Below, piece after piece: positions 1-10,630 of a stretch of DNA of 64,000 nt. A program made the position numbers and the translations under genes. The notes beneath the pieces were generated by a model, which made no database searches, was not told the origin of the DNA, and saw only the letters and a list, made by a program, of their open reading frames with translations. The first letter of the stretch is position 1; each line of letters opens with the position of its first letter. Source of the stretch: Saccharina japonica (Eukaryota > Sar > Phaeophyceae > Laminariales > Laminariaceae). Location: the NCBI GenBank assembly GCA_008828725.1, contig MEHQ01000633.1, positions 5,100-69,099 of the forward strand. Direction: 5' to 3'.

Positions 1-321
1 CCACCCCCACCCCCACCACTACCGCCGCCGCCGCCACCGCCACCACCAGCACCGCCACTAATGGCACTGCCACCATCCACCGTAGAGATGCTGCTCGCGG
101 TGTCGAAGCTCGACGACTGCATCGTGTCGACGCTGCTGCCGCCACCGCCGGCGGCACTGCCGCTGGTGCGCCACGACGAGAGGGACCCGCTGGCGGCCCT
201 AGCCGCCGCCGCCTCCACCGCCGACGTTGGGGACGCGCCGCGGAGGCAGTCTTCGGAGAAGAGGGGGTTGCTCGTCTTGTTCGGCACCTCCGACGACATG
301 TCGGACCGGGTGTCGTCGTAC
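1..321 (-). CDS. Exon 9 of the cytoplasmic tail, running off the left edge
   Basis: The exon starts after acceptor GATCCCAG. Its first G completes the Gly codon left open by exon 8, then YDDTRSDMSSEVPNKTSNPL follows, with FSEDC next. The rest is Ala/Ser/Gly-rich with a (Gly)8 run near the window edge. The C-terminus and stop lie outside the window. The plus strand is also open here but lacks a splice or protein pattern as good as the minus reading. Confidence 0.75.
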
Positions 322-682
322 CTGGGATCAGGGTTTACACGAGAGGGGGCCGGGAGGGGAGGGGAGGGGAGGAGGCTTAAGATAGATACTCTCTACTGTA
401 GTTGACGGCTGATATCGCGATATCTCCTCACGAATGTCTTCACTTATGTAACACAATGCACAACACACACAATACAAGAAGGCAGGCAAGGCGAGGCAAG
501 GCAGGTCGCGGTGCGGCAAACTAGGTAAGCGAGGCAAGCAAGGAACGCAAGGCAAGGCAAGGCAAGGCAAGGCAAGGCAAGGCAAGGCAAGGCAAGGCTA
601 GGCTAGGCAAGGCAAGGCAGGGCAAGGCACGGCGCGGTGCGGCGAGGCAAGCAAGGTAAGGAAGGACCCGGCCCTGGCTCAC
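322..682 (-). other. Intron 8 with a GGCAA microsatellite
   Basis: This intron lies between exons 8 and 9. It contains a GGCAA pentanucleotide array, densest at about 540-600 with degenerate copies from 480 to 655. No other feature was seen. Confidence 0.7.
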
Positions 683-780
683 CCGTCGTAGTGCTGAGCG
701 AGGTCGTCGCCGTACTCGTTGGGCGAGGACGCCAGCTTCCCCTCGCCGTCCGTGTGCATTGGATTCGTGTACGTAAACTG
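683..780 (-). CDS. Exon 8 of the cytoplasmic tail (large membrane protein gene)
   Basis: This 98-nt exon (32 codons plus 2) lies between acceptor CCGTGCAG and donor GTGAGC. It encodes QFTYTNPMHTDGEGKLASSP and continues to the acidic end DDLAQHYDG. The final Gly codon is completed by the first base of exon 9. The tail has scattered Tyr residues (FTYTNP, NEYGDD, HYDG) that could be phosphorylation or adaptor sites, which is an inference only. A NAGNAG acceptor (CAGCAG) allows a three-base alternative start. Confidence 0.8.
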
Positions 781-1097
781 CTGCACGGGTAGGGAACGAA
801 AACAAGAAAACAGGTAGAAATGTCGGATGGGATGGGGGGTGGGTGACAATTAGAACGACAAAACATACGCACGAAGGAAAACGACAAACAAACAAACAAA
901 AAAACTGTCACAATTATAGGTTGAAAAATATCTATCGGGTACAAAATACCTCGCACCATGTACAAACCAAAAACTCCCCAGAAAACCTATATCTAAAAAT
1001 GGCAAATGACAAAACAGACAGAACCACTACGGACCATAGCGTCAACCACGATACAGACCCCCCTCCCCCCTCCCCCCTCAAAACGCCACCCACTAAC
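781..1097 (-). other. Intron 7
   Basis: Short intron between exons 7 and 8, with donor GTTAGT and acceptor GTGCAG on the minus strand. The sequence is AT-rich with a pyrimidine-rich stretch near 1,060-1,080 on the plus strand. No further feature was seen. Confidence 0.7.
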
Positions 1098-1382
1098 CTT
1101 GTCCGAAACCACGCTACTCGTCTCGCTGCCCATGGACTGCGTGTGCGGCAGGGTCTTGAACGGTCTCTTCGACTGCTGCTGCTGCTGCTGATGCACCTCC
1201 AGAGGCGGCAGCTGCTGCTTCTGCGTCGTCGCCTCCGCCCCCGACTCCGCCGCCGTCTCCGACTCTCCCTCTTGCGAGGAGGAGCGGATGATGGTGCCGT
1301 CCGAGCTGGGCCCCATGCTGTAAGAGGAGCGCACCTCGTTCTTGCCGAGCTGCAGCCCTTCCTCCTCGTCGATGGTGGACAG
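1098..1382 (-). CDS. Exon 7: Ser/Glu/Gln-rich cytoplasmic tail (large membrane protein gene)
   Basis: This 285-nt, phase-0 exon (95 codons) lies between acceptor CTGTTTCAG and donor GTTAGT. It starts LSTIDEEEGLQLGKNEVRSS and contains a (Gln)6 run and many Ser/Thr sites near acidic residues (SSSQEGESE, GSETSSVVSDK). Low complexity without cysteines suits an intracellular tail. It joins exon 8 in phase 0. Immediately upstream on the minus strand are two C-tailed retroelement fragments and the N at 1,703, so its natural upstream neighbour cannot be read directly. The exon at 6,267-6,457 is the phase-compatible candidate. Confidence 0.8.
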
Positions 1383-1443
1383 CTGAAACAGGCGCGTGGC
1401 ACGGGGGGGGAGAGGGGCGAGAGGGGGGGTTGGGGGGGTGGGG

Positions 1444-1560
1444 TGTACTCATATCGTGCACGGCCGTAGTCGTATGACCATAGACCCTCGCATCCCTACA
1501 ATGCCGGGACGGAGCACGTTGGGTTTTCACCAACCAGGCAGACATTGCGTGCACCAAGCG
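1444..1560 (-). mobile_element. C-tailed retroelement 3' fragment (copy 1)
   Basis: On the minus strand this reads ...TTGGTGAAAACCCAACGTGC..., CCCGGCATTGTAGGGATGCG..., ending ATGAGTAC followed by a C-rich tail (G-rich on plus, about 1,405-1,443). It is near-identical to 7,238-7,347, including the interruptions in its tail. The family recurs at 1,619, 7,060, 29,069, 31,759 and 32,493. Confidence 0.75.
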
Positions 1561-1576
1561 TGAAGTGCTGTGAGGA

Positions 1577-1578
<2 letters not shown>

Positions 1579-1619
<41 letters not shown>

Positions 1620-1702
1620 ACTCATGTCGTGCACGGCCGTAGTCATATGACCATAGACCCTCGCATCCCTACAATGCCGGGACGGAGCACGTTGGGTTTT
1701 CA
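1579..1702 (-). mobile_element. C-tailed retroelement 3' fragment (copy 2), cut by assembly gap
   Basis: An uninterrupted 40-G run (1,579-1,618), a C tail on the minus strand, is followed by the conserved ATGAGTAC end and about 80 bp of the element. The fragment stops at the N at 1,703 inside GGGTTTTCA. Confidence 0.75.
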
Positions 1703-1703
1703 N
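1703..1703. other. Assembly gap (single N)
   Basis: A single N separates the truncated retroelement fragment from the left arm of the large inverted repeat. The sequence on both sides recurs elsewhere in the window (7,060-7,360 and 9,984 leftward), so the join is not independently supported. Confidence 0.9.
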
Positions 1704-4078
1704 CATATACATGTACTCTGATGTCGTCTGCGGCTGCATGCATGCAGTGCAGTGGTTTGGTGTGACACGTCGAGAAATACATTCCACACGTCTACAGATA
1801 GATCATGATCTACAAGCAAGCAGTAGACCATCTATTTCTAGTGTTCCTCACCTACACTTGTGACAGGTTGTGCAGGACCAGGTCCAAACCAGGACAATAT
1901 TTCTACTATTAGCGCGATATTCCAGTGTTTATTTAAGTAGTGTCAAAATTCAGATCCGTGAATGAATGTGCACCCGGTATCGCGTATAACATGATGGAAG
2001 TATCACACCAAGTTTGCAGCAAACACATAATACACATACCTGGTACTCGGTATGAGTTTTCAGGGAAAAAATATTTTTCGAGCTTCGGTTTGTTTTTATT
2101 TTTCATACGTACATGTAAATTCACACCCCCGTACATAGTTGGACTCGTACACACACGGTCGAAGTATGGACTCGTACACACACGGTCGAAGTATCACACA
2201 CTACGAGTACGTTTGCGAAGGGACGTTGGAGGGAATTTTTTCCTTTTTCGATCACAAAGCTGATATAATTTTTCGTTGTGTTTTTGTTTTTATTATCCCA
2301 GTTTACACAACAAGCAGTACGTGGTGGGTAACAGTAGTTTTCAATTTATCCTTCTGGGGCTGGCCGTGACACCACTGGCTGTGACACCAGGTCCTGCTTA
2401 AACTTTAAAATATACCTGGTATTTTTTATATACCCGGTATCTGTCTCAGAAAATACAGAGTACTTTGGTGATGATGATGATGTACAGGATGTGATCAAGT
2501 GCGCATTCGTAGCTATTAATAGTGGTTCATGGGACTTAACTCAGGAGGGGGGGGGGGGTGGCGACATGAACTGACGATTGTAATCAGGCATCGGCCTTGT
2601 ACAGCAGAGGAGTATTTTAGACCCGCCGGTCTCAGTCATAAGAGGATACAGATAACTTGGATGTTGTAAATTTGATCAAATGCGCGCGTTCGTTTGTAGT
2701 TGGTTCACGGGGTTTCGCTTGAGAGGGGGGGGGGGGTGACGACATAAAACGGCGATTGTTATTGGAGCGTCGGCCTCGTCCAGCCGTGTGCTTGGGGGGG
2801 GGTGTGATATGTCTGTTGTCCAAACTACAATGCAAGGAGTACGCTAACAGTATGACCTGGGCTCAGGTATCTCAGGAAACATGGTCCTACCTCGTAGTAA
2901 AGACTGCTTGCGTGCTCACGCTTTGATGATATATAACAAACGTTCTATTAATACGACGCAACTTGCAGAGTTGAGTGTCAACTATTCAATTCGGTCGAAC
3001 CCACTCGTAGCTCGTAGCTGACGCATAAATAGTACCAGGTAATTTTATTTCGTAGCTGCAGCAGTGCTTACACGACTTTGGTATGTACCAGGTATGTTTT
3101 TTGGTAGTCGGCAACACGACTTGACGCTTTTGCTTTTCGGGGTGTGTTCGTACGTATTTTTCTGTTATTTCTGGTTATTTCGTCATGTTTTTGGTCATTT
3201 GGCAGTCACGCTACGTCCACATTTGCCAGGTGGCAAATGAAATCTTGTTTCAACTCGACGAACTCCCACCCAGTGTCAGACCCCTGCTCGCCCACACCCA
3301 CGAGTAGACCAAAGTAAATAGGACCAAATATTGTTAGTAAAAATACGTAAATATATAGGTTTTTGTGTGAACGGTAGGTCCTATTTACTATGTTTCCCCG
3401 TACTATTAATAGGTGGTACTCTTCCTTTCTACCCTAACCCTTCCCAGCCTCCTCTGCACTTCCAGCGCACCACTCACTGCAACCTCCCAACATGATGCCT
3501 CTCTTCCCTACCCCCTCTCAATCACGCCAACGATTCGGTACCTCTCCACGAACTCCAGATTTCCTTCGTTCAATATTTCTCATGATACGTAGCTCACTCG
3601 TACAGGGTAGGCGGGCGGTCCGTCGGACCAAATTGTCAGGGCTGTGAATAGACATGAATCTCTTTTCACGACTATTAATACTCGTATAAAATAGCAACAA
3701 CTAATAGGTAGAGTGCCGTCAGGCAACTAACTGGCTTTAATCGGCAAGTCGCCCGCTGGCAAAGCCAGCTGAGCCACTCACAAACACCTCTACGTCTGAT
3801 ACTATTTTTCTTTTTTCTTTTTTCTTTTTTCTTGTAACACTGCTGCTGTCTCTATTTTGTGTAGGCCCCGGAACGGCTATTAATAGTATGCATATGGTTT
3901 GTGTCTACGTACGTATATGCCATCTGTATGTGTAGGATTCGAGTACGTATCCCGCGTGCTTTTGTGCACAAATCGTGGTTTTCTTTGTATAACTTGGAAG
4001 TACCAGTTGTTTCGTTATCACACGGCGGTGTCGCTACGTACTATTAATTTTGTTGCGGGGGGGGATCAATGGTAACTA
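1704..4078 (+). repeat. Left arm of large inverted repeat
   Basis: Reverse complement of 7,368-9,984 at very high identity, from CATATACATGTACTC at the gap to GGATCAATGGTAA at 4,078. It contains one MITE (3,313-3,390), a CTTTTTT/CTTTTTTC microsatellite near 3,808-3,835 and several CTATTAATAG palindromes. No coding exon was recognised. Confidence 0.95.
3313..3390. repeat. MITE-A copy (GTAAATAGGACC inverted repeat)
   Basis: AGTAAATAGGACC at one end and GGTCCTATTTACT at the other flank about 50 bp of AT-rich sequence. Other copies lie at 4,079-4,147 (degenerate), 8,054-8,131 (arm copy), 12,552-12,630, 18,228-18,290 (truncated), 32,849-32,927 and 37,507-37,586. Confidence 0.9.
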
Positions 4079-6266
4079 GGACCAAATGTTGTTGGTAAAA
4101 ATAGGGAAACATAGCGGTTTTTGTGTTTATCGTAGGTCCATTTACTGCGTTGCAGCGTAGTATCTCTTGTGTCGTAGTTTTGTGACCACAGAGAAGTGCG
4201 CGCTGTTATCTCCCTAGGGTGAAGGATCGGTACGGACACTGGGTGTGCTGCTGGATGTCGACGGGTAGAAAGGACGGTTTAATGCGAAGAACACACACAC
4301 ACACTTATGGTCCCCTACTATTAATAACTACTGTTGGAAGTTGGAGGTGCCTTTTTTGTTCTTTGGATATCCACAGTTAGCAGTACTTGAAAAATCAACA
4401 TAATACAGAATCACCTGAGGAATCAAAGCATTACTATATTCCCTGCGACACCCGGCCCCCGTTTCGCATATGCTCGAAGAAAGCCTACGATACAACGCCA
4501 TTTAAAAATACAGCAGGAGTCTCTCAATAAGGCGGTGGTGTGCGAGAGCAATATGACCGCCTTGTAGAGGGAAGCCGCCTTATTCATTGCAGGTTATGAG
4601 TACAATCCCCGGTCGCGCTTAGCGAGTTTGACCGCCTTATATCGGGATACCGCCTTATTAGGGGACCGCCTTATTATTAGGGGACCCCACTGTAAAATAC
4701 TCCAATCAAAATTAAGACACTACCCAGGCACAATACGGACGCCTGCTACGATAGAGATAGCACTTTTTGAATGAACGTATTTCGGAATGATCGATCTCCT
4801 TAACCCAAACTCGGCGAACTGTCAAAAGCTTGCTGCAATACTTGTTCCTTGTTTGCTTCGGCCATGGGATATTCAATCGGATAGCACTTTTATTTTCCTC
4901 CCTTAATGATCACTTTGGGGTGGTGACGTGTAGAGCTCTGCAAGTAACCACCCTTCCAAGGCAAAACATGGTGCGTGCACCTCTATCGTAGCATCCGTCT
5001 ACGTAGTAATTTGTTTTCGTGTATGAGGGACACGGTATGATATCACACACACGCTCACACTGCAGCATCTCAGCATTTGTTTTGCGTAACGGATTACTTG
5101 TCACCTACGGCGGTGGTAGCAGTTTCGAAACATACTCGAAGCCATGTGTTTCACTTCTTGAAAGCACGGGGGCCGGCCCCCATCGAGATCTCTTTTTTTT
5201 TTTTTTTTTATCGAGGTACCCTGGAAAACCGGTATACCAGGTATCCCCGTATTAATACACACTTTAATATATACAGGCAGTACGTCGTAGTTTCTTTCTA
5301 TATATATACCCTGGTATTTGTTATTACGAGCTAAAAGTATGCGGTAGTTCGTACTTCTTCGTACTATTAATACTGGCTGTCCCTGGTATATATATAATAT
5401 ATGCATACCGGTATTATTTCCTGGATGTGTCAACTTTTTTGTTGTTGAAATTTTGATGTTTCGGTGCCTTGTGTATTTCAGGTTTCAGGCCTCGAAGTTT
5501 GTCATATTATTGCTGTTTGCCACGCACGGGGTATAGGGTATCGTAGGGTATCTACAGTATCTTAGCCCTTTTAGAACTGCTGTCCCATTTTGGGGACAAA
5601 CCACTCTAATTCTAAGTAATTTGTCCCCAAAACGGGACTCCAGTCCTAGAAGGGTTAGGGTTGTGGGATCAGTTGTTGAGCCGAGAAAACGGCGGCGGGG
5701 CGCGAATCAGCAGACGTTACACCACGTACATACGTATACAGCCTTCATGGTGGTAGGCCGGGCATCCACAACAGCATACGTACGAGGTAGTAGTATTAAT
5801 AGTAGTACGACGTAGCCGATATTTGAGATTTTGACATTTTTCGGTGTTTTTGTTTTGAGATTTCGAGATTTTGATGTTTTTGATGGTTTGTTCTTTTGTC
5901 GTTTTTGCTGTTTTGATGTTTTCATTTTTCTACCGGTAGCTCGAAACGAGTACGTACGCACGCATAGGATAGTTGGCGGGCACATATGTACCGGCACTAT
6001 AGTATATAGAGAGAACATAAAAACCACAGCTGTGAAGAGATCTTGTTTTTTGTACGTATACACTGGAACCTGGTATCATACGCTTTTTACGCGTAATATA
6101 CCTCTGGTCTCTGGTACACGAATACTCCCAACATTTGTATTGGCACAAATCCTCCAACATTTATATTCTTGGTTTTCAACGTCCCCCCCCCCTACTGCCT
6201 ACGCCGATTCGACTCGGCCTTCCACGTCGGTGCAACTCCTTTGCCGTTGTGTATTTGGCGGAGCAG
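4079..6266 (+). other. Spacer between inverted-repeat arms, first part
   Basis: Non-coding, probably intron of the large gene in flipped orientation. It holds a degenerate MITE-A (4,079-4,147), a cluster of CCGCCTTAT repeats at 4,520-4,690, a poly-T run near 5,191 and an inverted-repeat element at 5,562-5,657. The frame open across 5,831-6,266 is noise upstream of the transmembrane exon. Confidence 0.6.
5562..5657. repeat. Small inverted-repeat element (MITE-D)
   Basis: AGCCCTTTTAGAACTGC and TTTTGGGGACAAA on the left mirror TTTGTCCCCAAAA and CCTAGAAGGGTTA on the right, giving about 96 bp with imperfect terminal repeats. Related copies lie at 18,320-18,400, 18,425-18,483 and 50,956-51,042. 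Confidence 0.75.
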
Positions 6267-6457
6267 AAACGGGAGACGATGGAGATGCGAGCACGGTGGC
6301 GACGGTGGTTGTGGCCATCATCCTCATCGGAGCCGTGATGCTGCTGGCCTGCTGCGCGTTCTGCTGCATGCGGTGGCGCACTGCCGACAAGCTGGAGGAG
6401 AGGGAGGGAGTCATCGTCGGGGCTGATACCCGCAGCCCCCTCCAAAAGTCGCGGCAG
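6267..6457 (+). CDS. Transmembrane exon (exon 6), on the opposite strand to the rest of its gene
   Basis: This 191-nt exon (2 + 189) lies between acceptor GGCGGAGCAG and donor GTGAGA. It encodes an acidic lead (TGDDGDAST), a clear 24-residue transmembrane helix (VATVVVAIILIGAVMLLACC AFCC, model residues 665-688), then the basic stop-transfer MRWR and a cytosolic stretch ending LQKSRQ. Both phases fit the minus-strand gene: exon 5 leaves one G, which this exon's AA completes to Glu, and it ends in phase 0, as exon 7 requires. It sits in the spacer between large inverted repeats, so flipping that spacer restores one collinear gene. Alternatively it belongs to a separate plus-strand gene, but no neighbouring plus-strand exon was found. 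Confidence 0.7.
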
Positions 6458-7059
6458 GTGAGAGAGAAGCAATGTTGTACCTGTTTGCCCGATCGTTTGC
6501 TTTTGCGCGCGCGCAAGAGAGTGTTGGGGGTGTTGGTGGTGTTGGTGGTGTTGGTGGTGGTTTGTTGTTGACGTTAGGGTTGGTGAGGGGGCGGTGTTGG
6601 TGTTGGTGACCATGTTAGGATGTTGGGGTTAGTGAGGGGGGGTATGTTGGTGTTGGTGGACCAAGTTCGTTAGCCCTGTTGGGTTAGTGGAGGGCCGCGA
6701 AGAGGTATGTTTGGTGTTGGGGTCAGAATAAGGAGTTGGGGAGAGAGCATCCTGTATTAAGGGGGCCAGGGGATCAAATCGGTGCTGCCCGCCCAGAATC
6801 CCACAACCCTTCCGAATAAAATTTATCATAATTTGTGGGCGAGAGGCTACGGCGGAGCGGTCTCTGACTGTGTCTGGGTTGAAAATACTACGCCGCTCCC
6901 TTCCGCGCGGGCGTGCTGCCCCTCCCCCACTATCTATGGTAATGACGAATATGTCGGCGTCGCAGCGGGAAGGATGGCAGTAAAGACCATGCGACCCCCC
7001 CACTCAACCCTCCATGCGACTCGCGCAATACCTCCCGTTTCGCTTTGCGCTTTGGTGCA
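6458..7059 (+). other. Intronic DNA downstream of the transmembrane exon
   Basis: GTGTTGGTG simple repeats occupy 6,520-6,670. The rest shows no recognised feature. It would be intron 6 in the flipped model. Confidence 0.5.
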
Positions 7060-7190
7060 AGCAATGTCTGCCTGGTTGGTGAAAACCCAACGTGCTCCGT
7101 CCCGGCATTGTAGGGAATGCGAGGGTCTATGCGTCATATCGACTACGGCCGTGCACCACATGAGTACCCCCCCCCCCCCCCCCCCCCCCC
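7060..7190 (+). mobile_element. C-tailed retroelement 3' fragment
   Basis: AATGTCTGCCTGGTTGG...CCCGGCATTGTAGGG... ends ATGAGTAC followed by 24 C (7,167-7,190). It lies in the same order with 7,238-7,347 as the pair at 1,444-1,702 on the other strand. Confidence 0.75.
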
Positions 7191-7237
7191 TCCCTCACAG
7201 GGCAGCTCACCTCACGACTCGCCCATCCCCGGTCTTG

Positions 7238-7367
7238 CAGCAATGTCTGCCTGGTTGGTGAAAACCCAACGTGCTCCGTCCCGGCATTGTAGGGATGCGA
7301 GGGTCTATGGTCATACGACTACGGCCGTGCACGATATGAGTACACCCCACCCCCCCAACCCCCCCTC
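7238..7367 (+). mobile_element. C-tailed retroelement 3' fragment abutting the right arm
   Basis: Near-identical to the reverse complement of 1,423-1,555, including the tail pattern ACACCCCACCCCCCCAACC. It abuts the inner end of the right inverted-repeat arm. Confidence 0.75.
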
Positions 7368-9984
7368 TTTACCATTGATCCCCCCCCGCAACAAAATTAA
7401 TAGTACGTAGCGACACCGCCGTGTGATAACGAAACAACTGGTACTTCCAAGTTATACAAAGAAAACCACGATTTGTGCACAAAAGCACGCGGGATACGTA
7501 CTCGAATCCTACACATACAGATGGCATATACGTACGTAGACACAAACCATATGCATACTATTAATAGCCGTTCCGGGGCCTACACAAAATAGAGACAGCA
7601 GCAGTGTTACAAGAAAAAAGAAAAAAGAAAAAAGAAAAACAGTATCAGACGTAGAGGTGTTTGTGAGTGGCTCAGCTGGCTTTGCCAGCGGGCGACTTGC
7701 CGATTAAAGCCAGTTAGTTGCCTGACGGCACTCTACCTATTAGTTGTTGCTATTTTATACGAGTATTAATAGTCGTGAAAAGAGATTCATGTCTATTCAC
7801 AGCCCTGACAATTTGGTCCGACGGACCGCCCGCCTACCCTGTACGAGTGAGCTACGTATCATGAGAAATATTGAACGAAGGAAATCTGGAGTTCGTGGAG
7901 AGGTACCGAATCGTTGGCGTGATTGAGAGGGGGTAGGGAAGAGAGGCATCATGTTGGGAGGTTGCAGTGAGTGGTGCGCTGGAAGTGCAGAGGAGGCTGG
8001 GAAGGGTTAGGGTAGAAAGGAAGAGTACCACCTATTAATAGTACGGGGAAACATAGTAAATAGGACCTACCGTTCACACAAAAACCTATATATTTACGTA
8101 TTTTTACTAACAAAATTTGGTCCTATTTACTTTGGTCTACTCGTGGGTGTGGGCGAGCAGGGGTCTGACACTGGGTGGGAGTTCGTCGAGTTGAAACAAG
8201 ATTTCATTTGCCACCTGGCAAATGTGGACGTAGCGTGACTGCCAAATGACCAAAAACATGACGAAATAACCAGAAATAACAGAAAAATACGTACGAACAC
8301 ACCCCGAAAAGCAAAAGCGTCAAGTCGTGTTGCCGACTACCAAAAAACATACCTGGTACATACCAAAGTCGTGTAAGCACTGCTGCAGCTACGAAATAAA
8401 ATTACCTGGTACTATTTATGCGTCAGCTACGAGCTACGAGTGGGTTCGACCGAATTGAATAGTTGACACTCAACTCTGCAAGTTGCGTCGTATTAATAGA
8501 ACGTTTGTTATATATCATCAAAGCGTGAGCACGCAAGCAGTCTTTACTACGAGGTAGGACCATGTTTCCTGAGATACCTGAGCCCAGGTCATACTGTTAG
8601 CGTGCTCCTTGCATTGTAGTTTGGACAACAGACATATCACACCCCCCCCCAACCACACGGCTGGACGAGGCCGACGCTCCAATAACAATCGCCGTTTTAT
8701 GTCGTCACCCCCCCCCCCCTCTCAAGCGAAGCCCCGTGAACCAACTACAAACGAACGCGCGCATTTGATCAAATTTACAACATCCAAGTTATCTGTATCC
8801 TCTTATGACTGAGACCGGCGGGGCTAAAATACTCCTCTGCTGTACAAAGCCGATGCCTGATTACAATCGTCAGTTCATGTCGCCACCCCCCCCCCCCCCC
8901 CCCCCCCGCCGGCGAGGCCGACGCTCCAAAAAAAATCCCCGTTTTATTTCGTCCCCCCCCCCCCCCTCTCAAGCGAAGCCCCGTGAACCAACTACAAACG
9001 AACGCGCGCATTTGATCAAATTTACAACATCCAAGTTATCTGTATCCTCTTATGACTGAGACCGGCGGGGCTAAAATACTCCTCTGCTGTACAAAGCCGA
9101 TGCCTGATTACAATCGTCAGTTCATGTCGCCCCCCCCCCCCCCCCTCCTGAGTTAAGTCCCATGAACCACTATTAATAGCTACGAATGCGCACTTGATCA
9201 CATCCTGTACATCATCATCACCAAAGTACTCTGTATTTTCTGAGACAGATACCGGGTATATAAAAAATACCAGGTATATTTTAAAGTTTAAGCAGGACCT
9301 GGTGTCACAGCCAGTGGTGTCACGGCCAGCCCCAGAAGGATAAATTGAAAACTACTTTTACCCACCACGTACTGCTTGTTGTGTAAACTGGGATAATAAA
9401 AACAAAAACACAACGAAAAATTATATCAGCTTTGTGATCGAAAAAGGAAAAAATTCCCTCCAACGTCCCTTCGCAAACGTACTCGTAGTGTGTGATACTT
9501 CGACCGTGTGTGTACGAGTCCATACTTCGACCGTGTGTGTACGAGTCCAACTATGTACGGGGGTGTGAATTTACATGTACGTATGAAAAATAAAAACAAA
9601 CCGAAGCTCGAAAAATATGTTTTCCCTGAAAACTCATACCGAGTGCCAGGTATGTGTATTATGTGTTTGCTGCAAACTTGGTGTGATACTTCCATCATGT
9701 TATACGCGATACCGGGTGCACATTCATTCACGGATCTGAATTTTGACACTACTTAAATAAACACTGGAATATCGCGCTAATAGTAGAAATATTGTCCTGG
9801 TTTGGACCTGGTCCTGCACAACCTGTCACAAGTGTAGGTGAGGAACACTAGAAATAGATGGTCTACTGCTTGCTTGGAGATCATGATCTATCTGTAGACG
9901 TGTGGAATGTATTTCTCGACGTGTCACACCAAACCACTGCACTGCATGCATGCAGCCGCAGACGACATCAGAGTACATGTATAT
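7368..9984 (-). repeat. Right arm of large inverted repeat
   Basis: Reverse-complement copy of 1,704-4,078. It is about 245 bp longer because a unit beginning at the poly-C/TCTCAAGCGAAG segment occurs twice (8,721 and 8,967), against once in the left arm. Outside the arms (beyond 9,984) the sequence is single copy. Confidence 0.95.
8710..9190 (+). repeat. Tandem duplication (~246 bp period) inside the right arm
   Basis: Two consecutive copies of a segment start at poly-C plus TCTCAAGCGAAGC and include GATCAAATTTACAACATCC and GACTGAGACCGGCGG. The period is 246 bp (8,721 to 8,967). The left arm has a single copy at about 2,560-2,730. Confidence 0.85.
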
Positions 9985-10284
9985 GTACGCATGTACTAGT
10001 ACGCTCATAAAAACAACAACAACAACAACAAAAATGGCAGCAGCCGCAATAAACGTGTACCTGAAACAAGGCGCCTTGGGTATATAAAATAAAAAAATAA
10101 AAAACAGCAAAGAGTACTACTACAAGTGCTACGAACCAAAAGCGTCCACAGCAACTCACAAAAGCGAAAACGCAACCAGCCTGAGGGGGGGGTGGATCCC
10201 GCGCCCAACCCAAACAGCACCGTGGGCAGCCCCAGGCTTCTTGAGCTACGTACCGCATGATACAACACTTTACATACCACATCC

Positions 10285-10630
10285 TGTGGGGCGAATCTGA
10301 GAACCGATTATCTCCAAAATATGCCTTGGAGGGGCCATGCCTTACAGGGGCCATGCCTTAGCGGAGCACCCACAACAAAAATAGTGGCGCTGTATGTACG
10401 TATATAAATAAATATCTCGTCTTTATCTCGTCTTTATCTCGTCTTATAGATACATTCCCATGAGACGCGTTGCTCGACGTTTACGCTCTGGACGAATCTC
10501 GGAACCGATATTTTCCAAAAATATGGGGGGCTCGTGCCCACAAAGAAAATAGAGGCATTGCTGTACGTGTTCAAGTATCTCGTCTATAAATATATTCCCA
10601 TAAGACGCGTTTCTTGGCGTTTATATATAG
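10285..10630. repeat. Diverged tandem repeat, two units
   Basis: Both units contain CGAATCT, GAACCGAT, CCAAAA(A)TATG, a run of ATCTCGTCT, and CATTCCCAT(A)AGACGCGT in the same order, about 200 and 135 bp long. Confidence 0.7.

Noticed and set aside
843..1469. 208-residue plus-strand frame
   Set aside because: Arg/Leu-rich shadow of minus-strand exon 7.
5831..6571. A single 246-residue plus-strand gene
   Set aside because: Only the part from 6,267 to 6,457 has protein character and splice signals. The rest is low-complexity intron.
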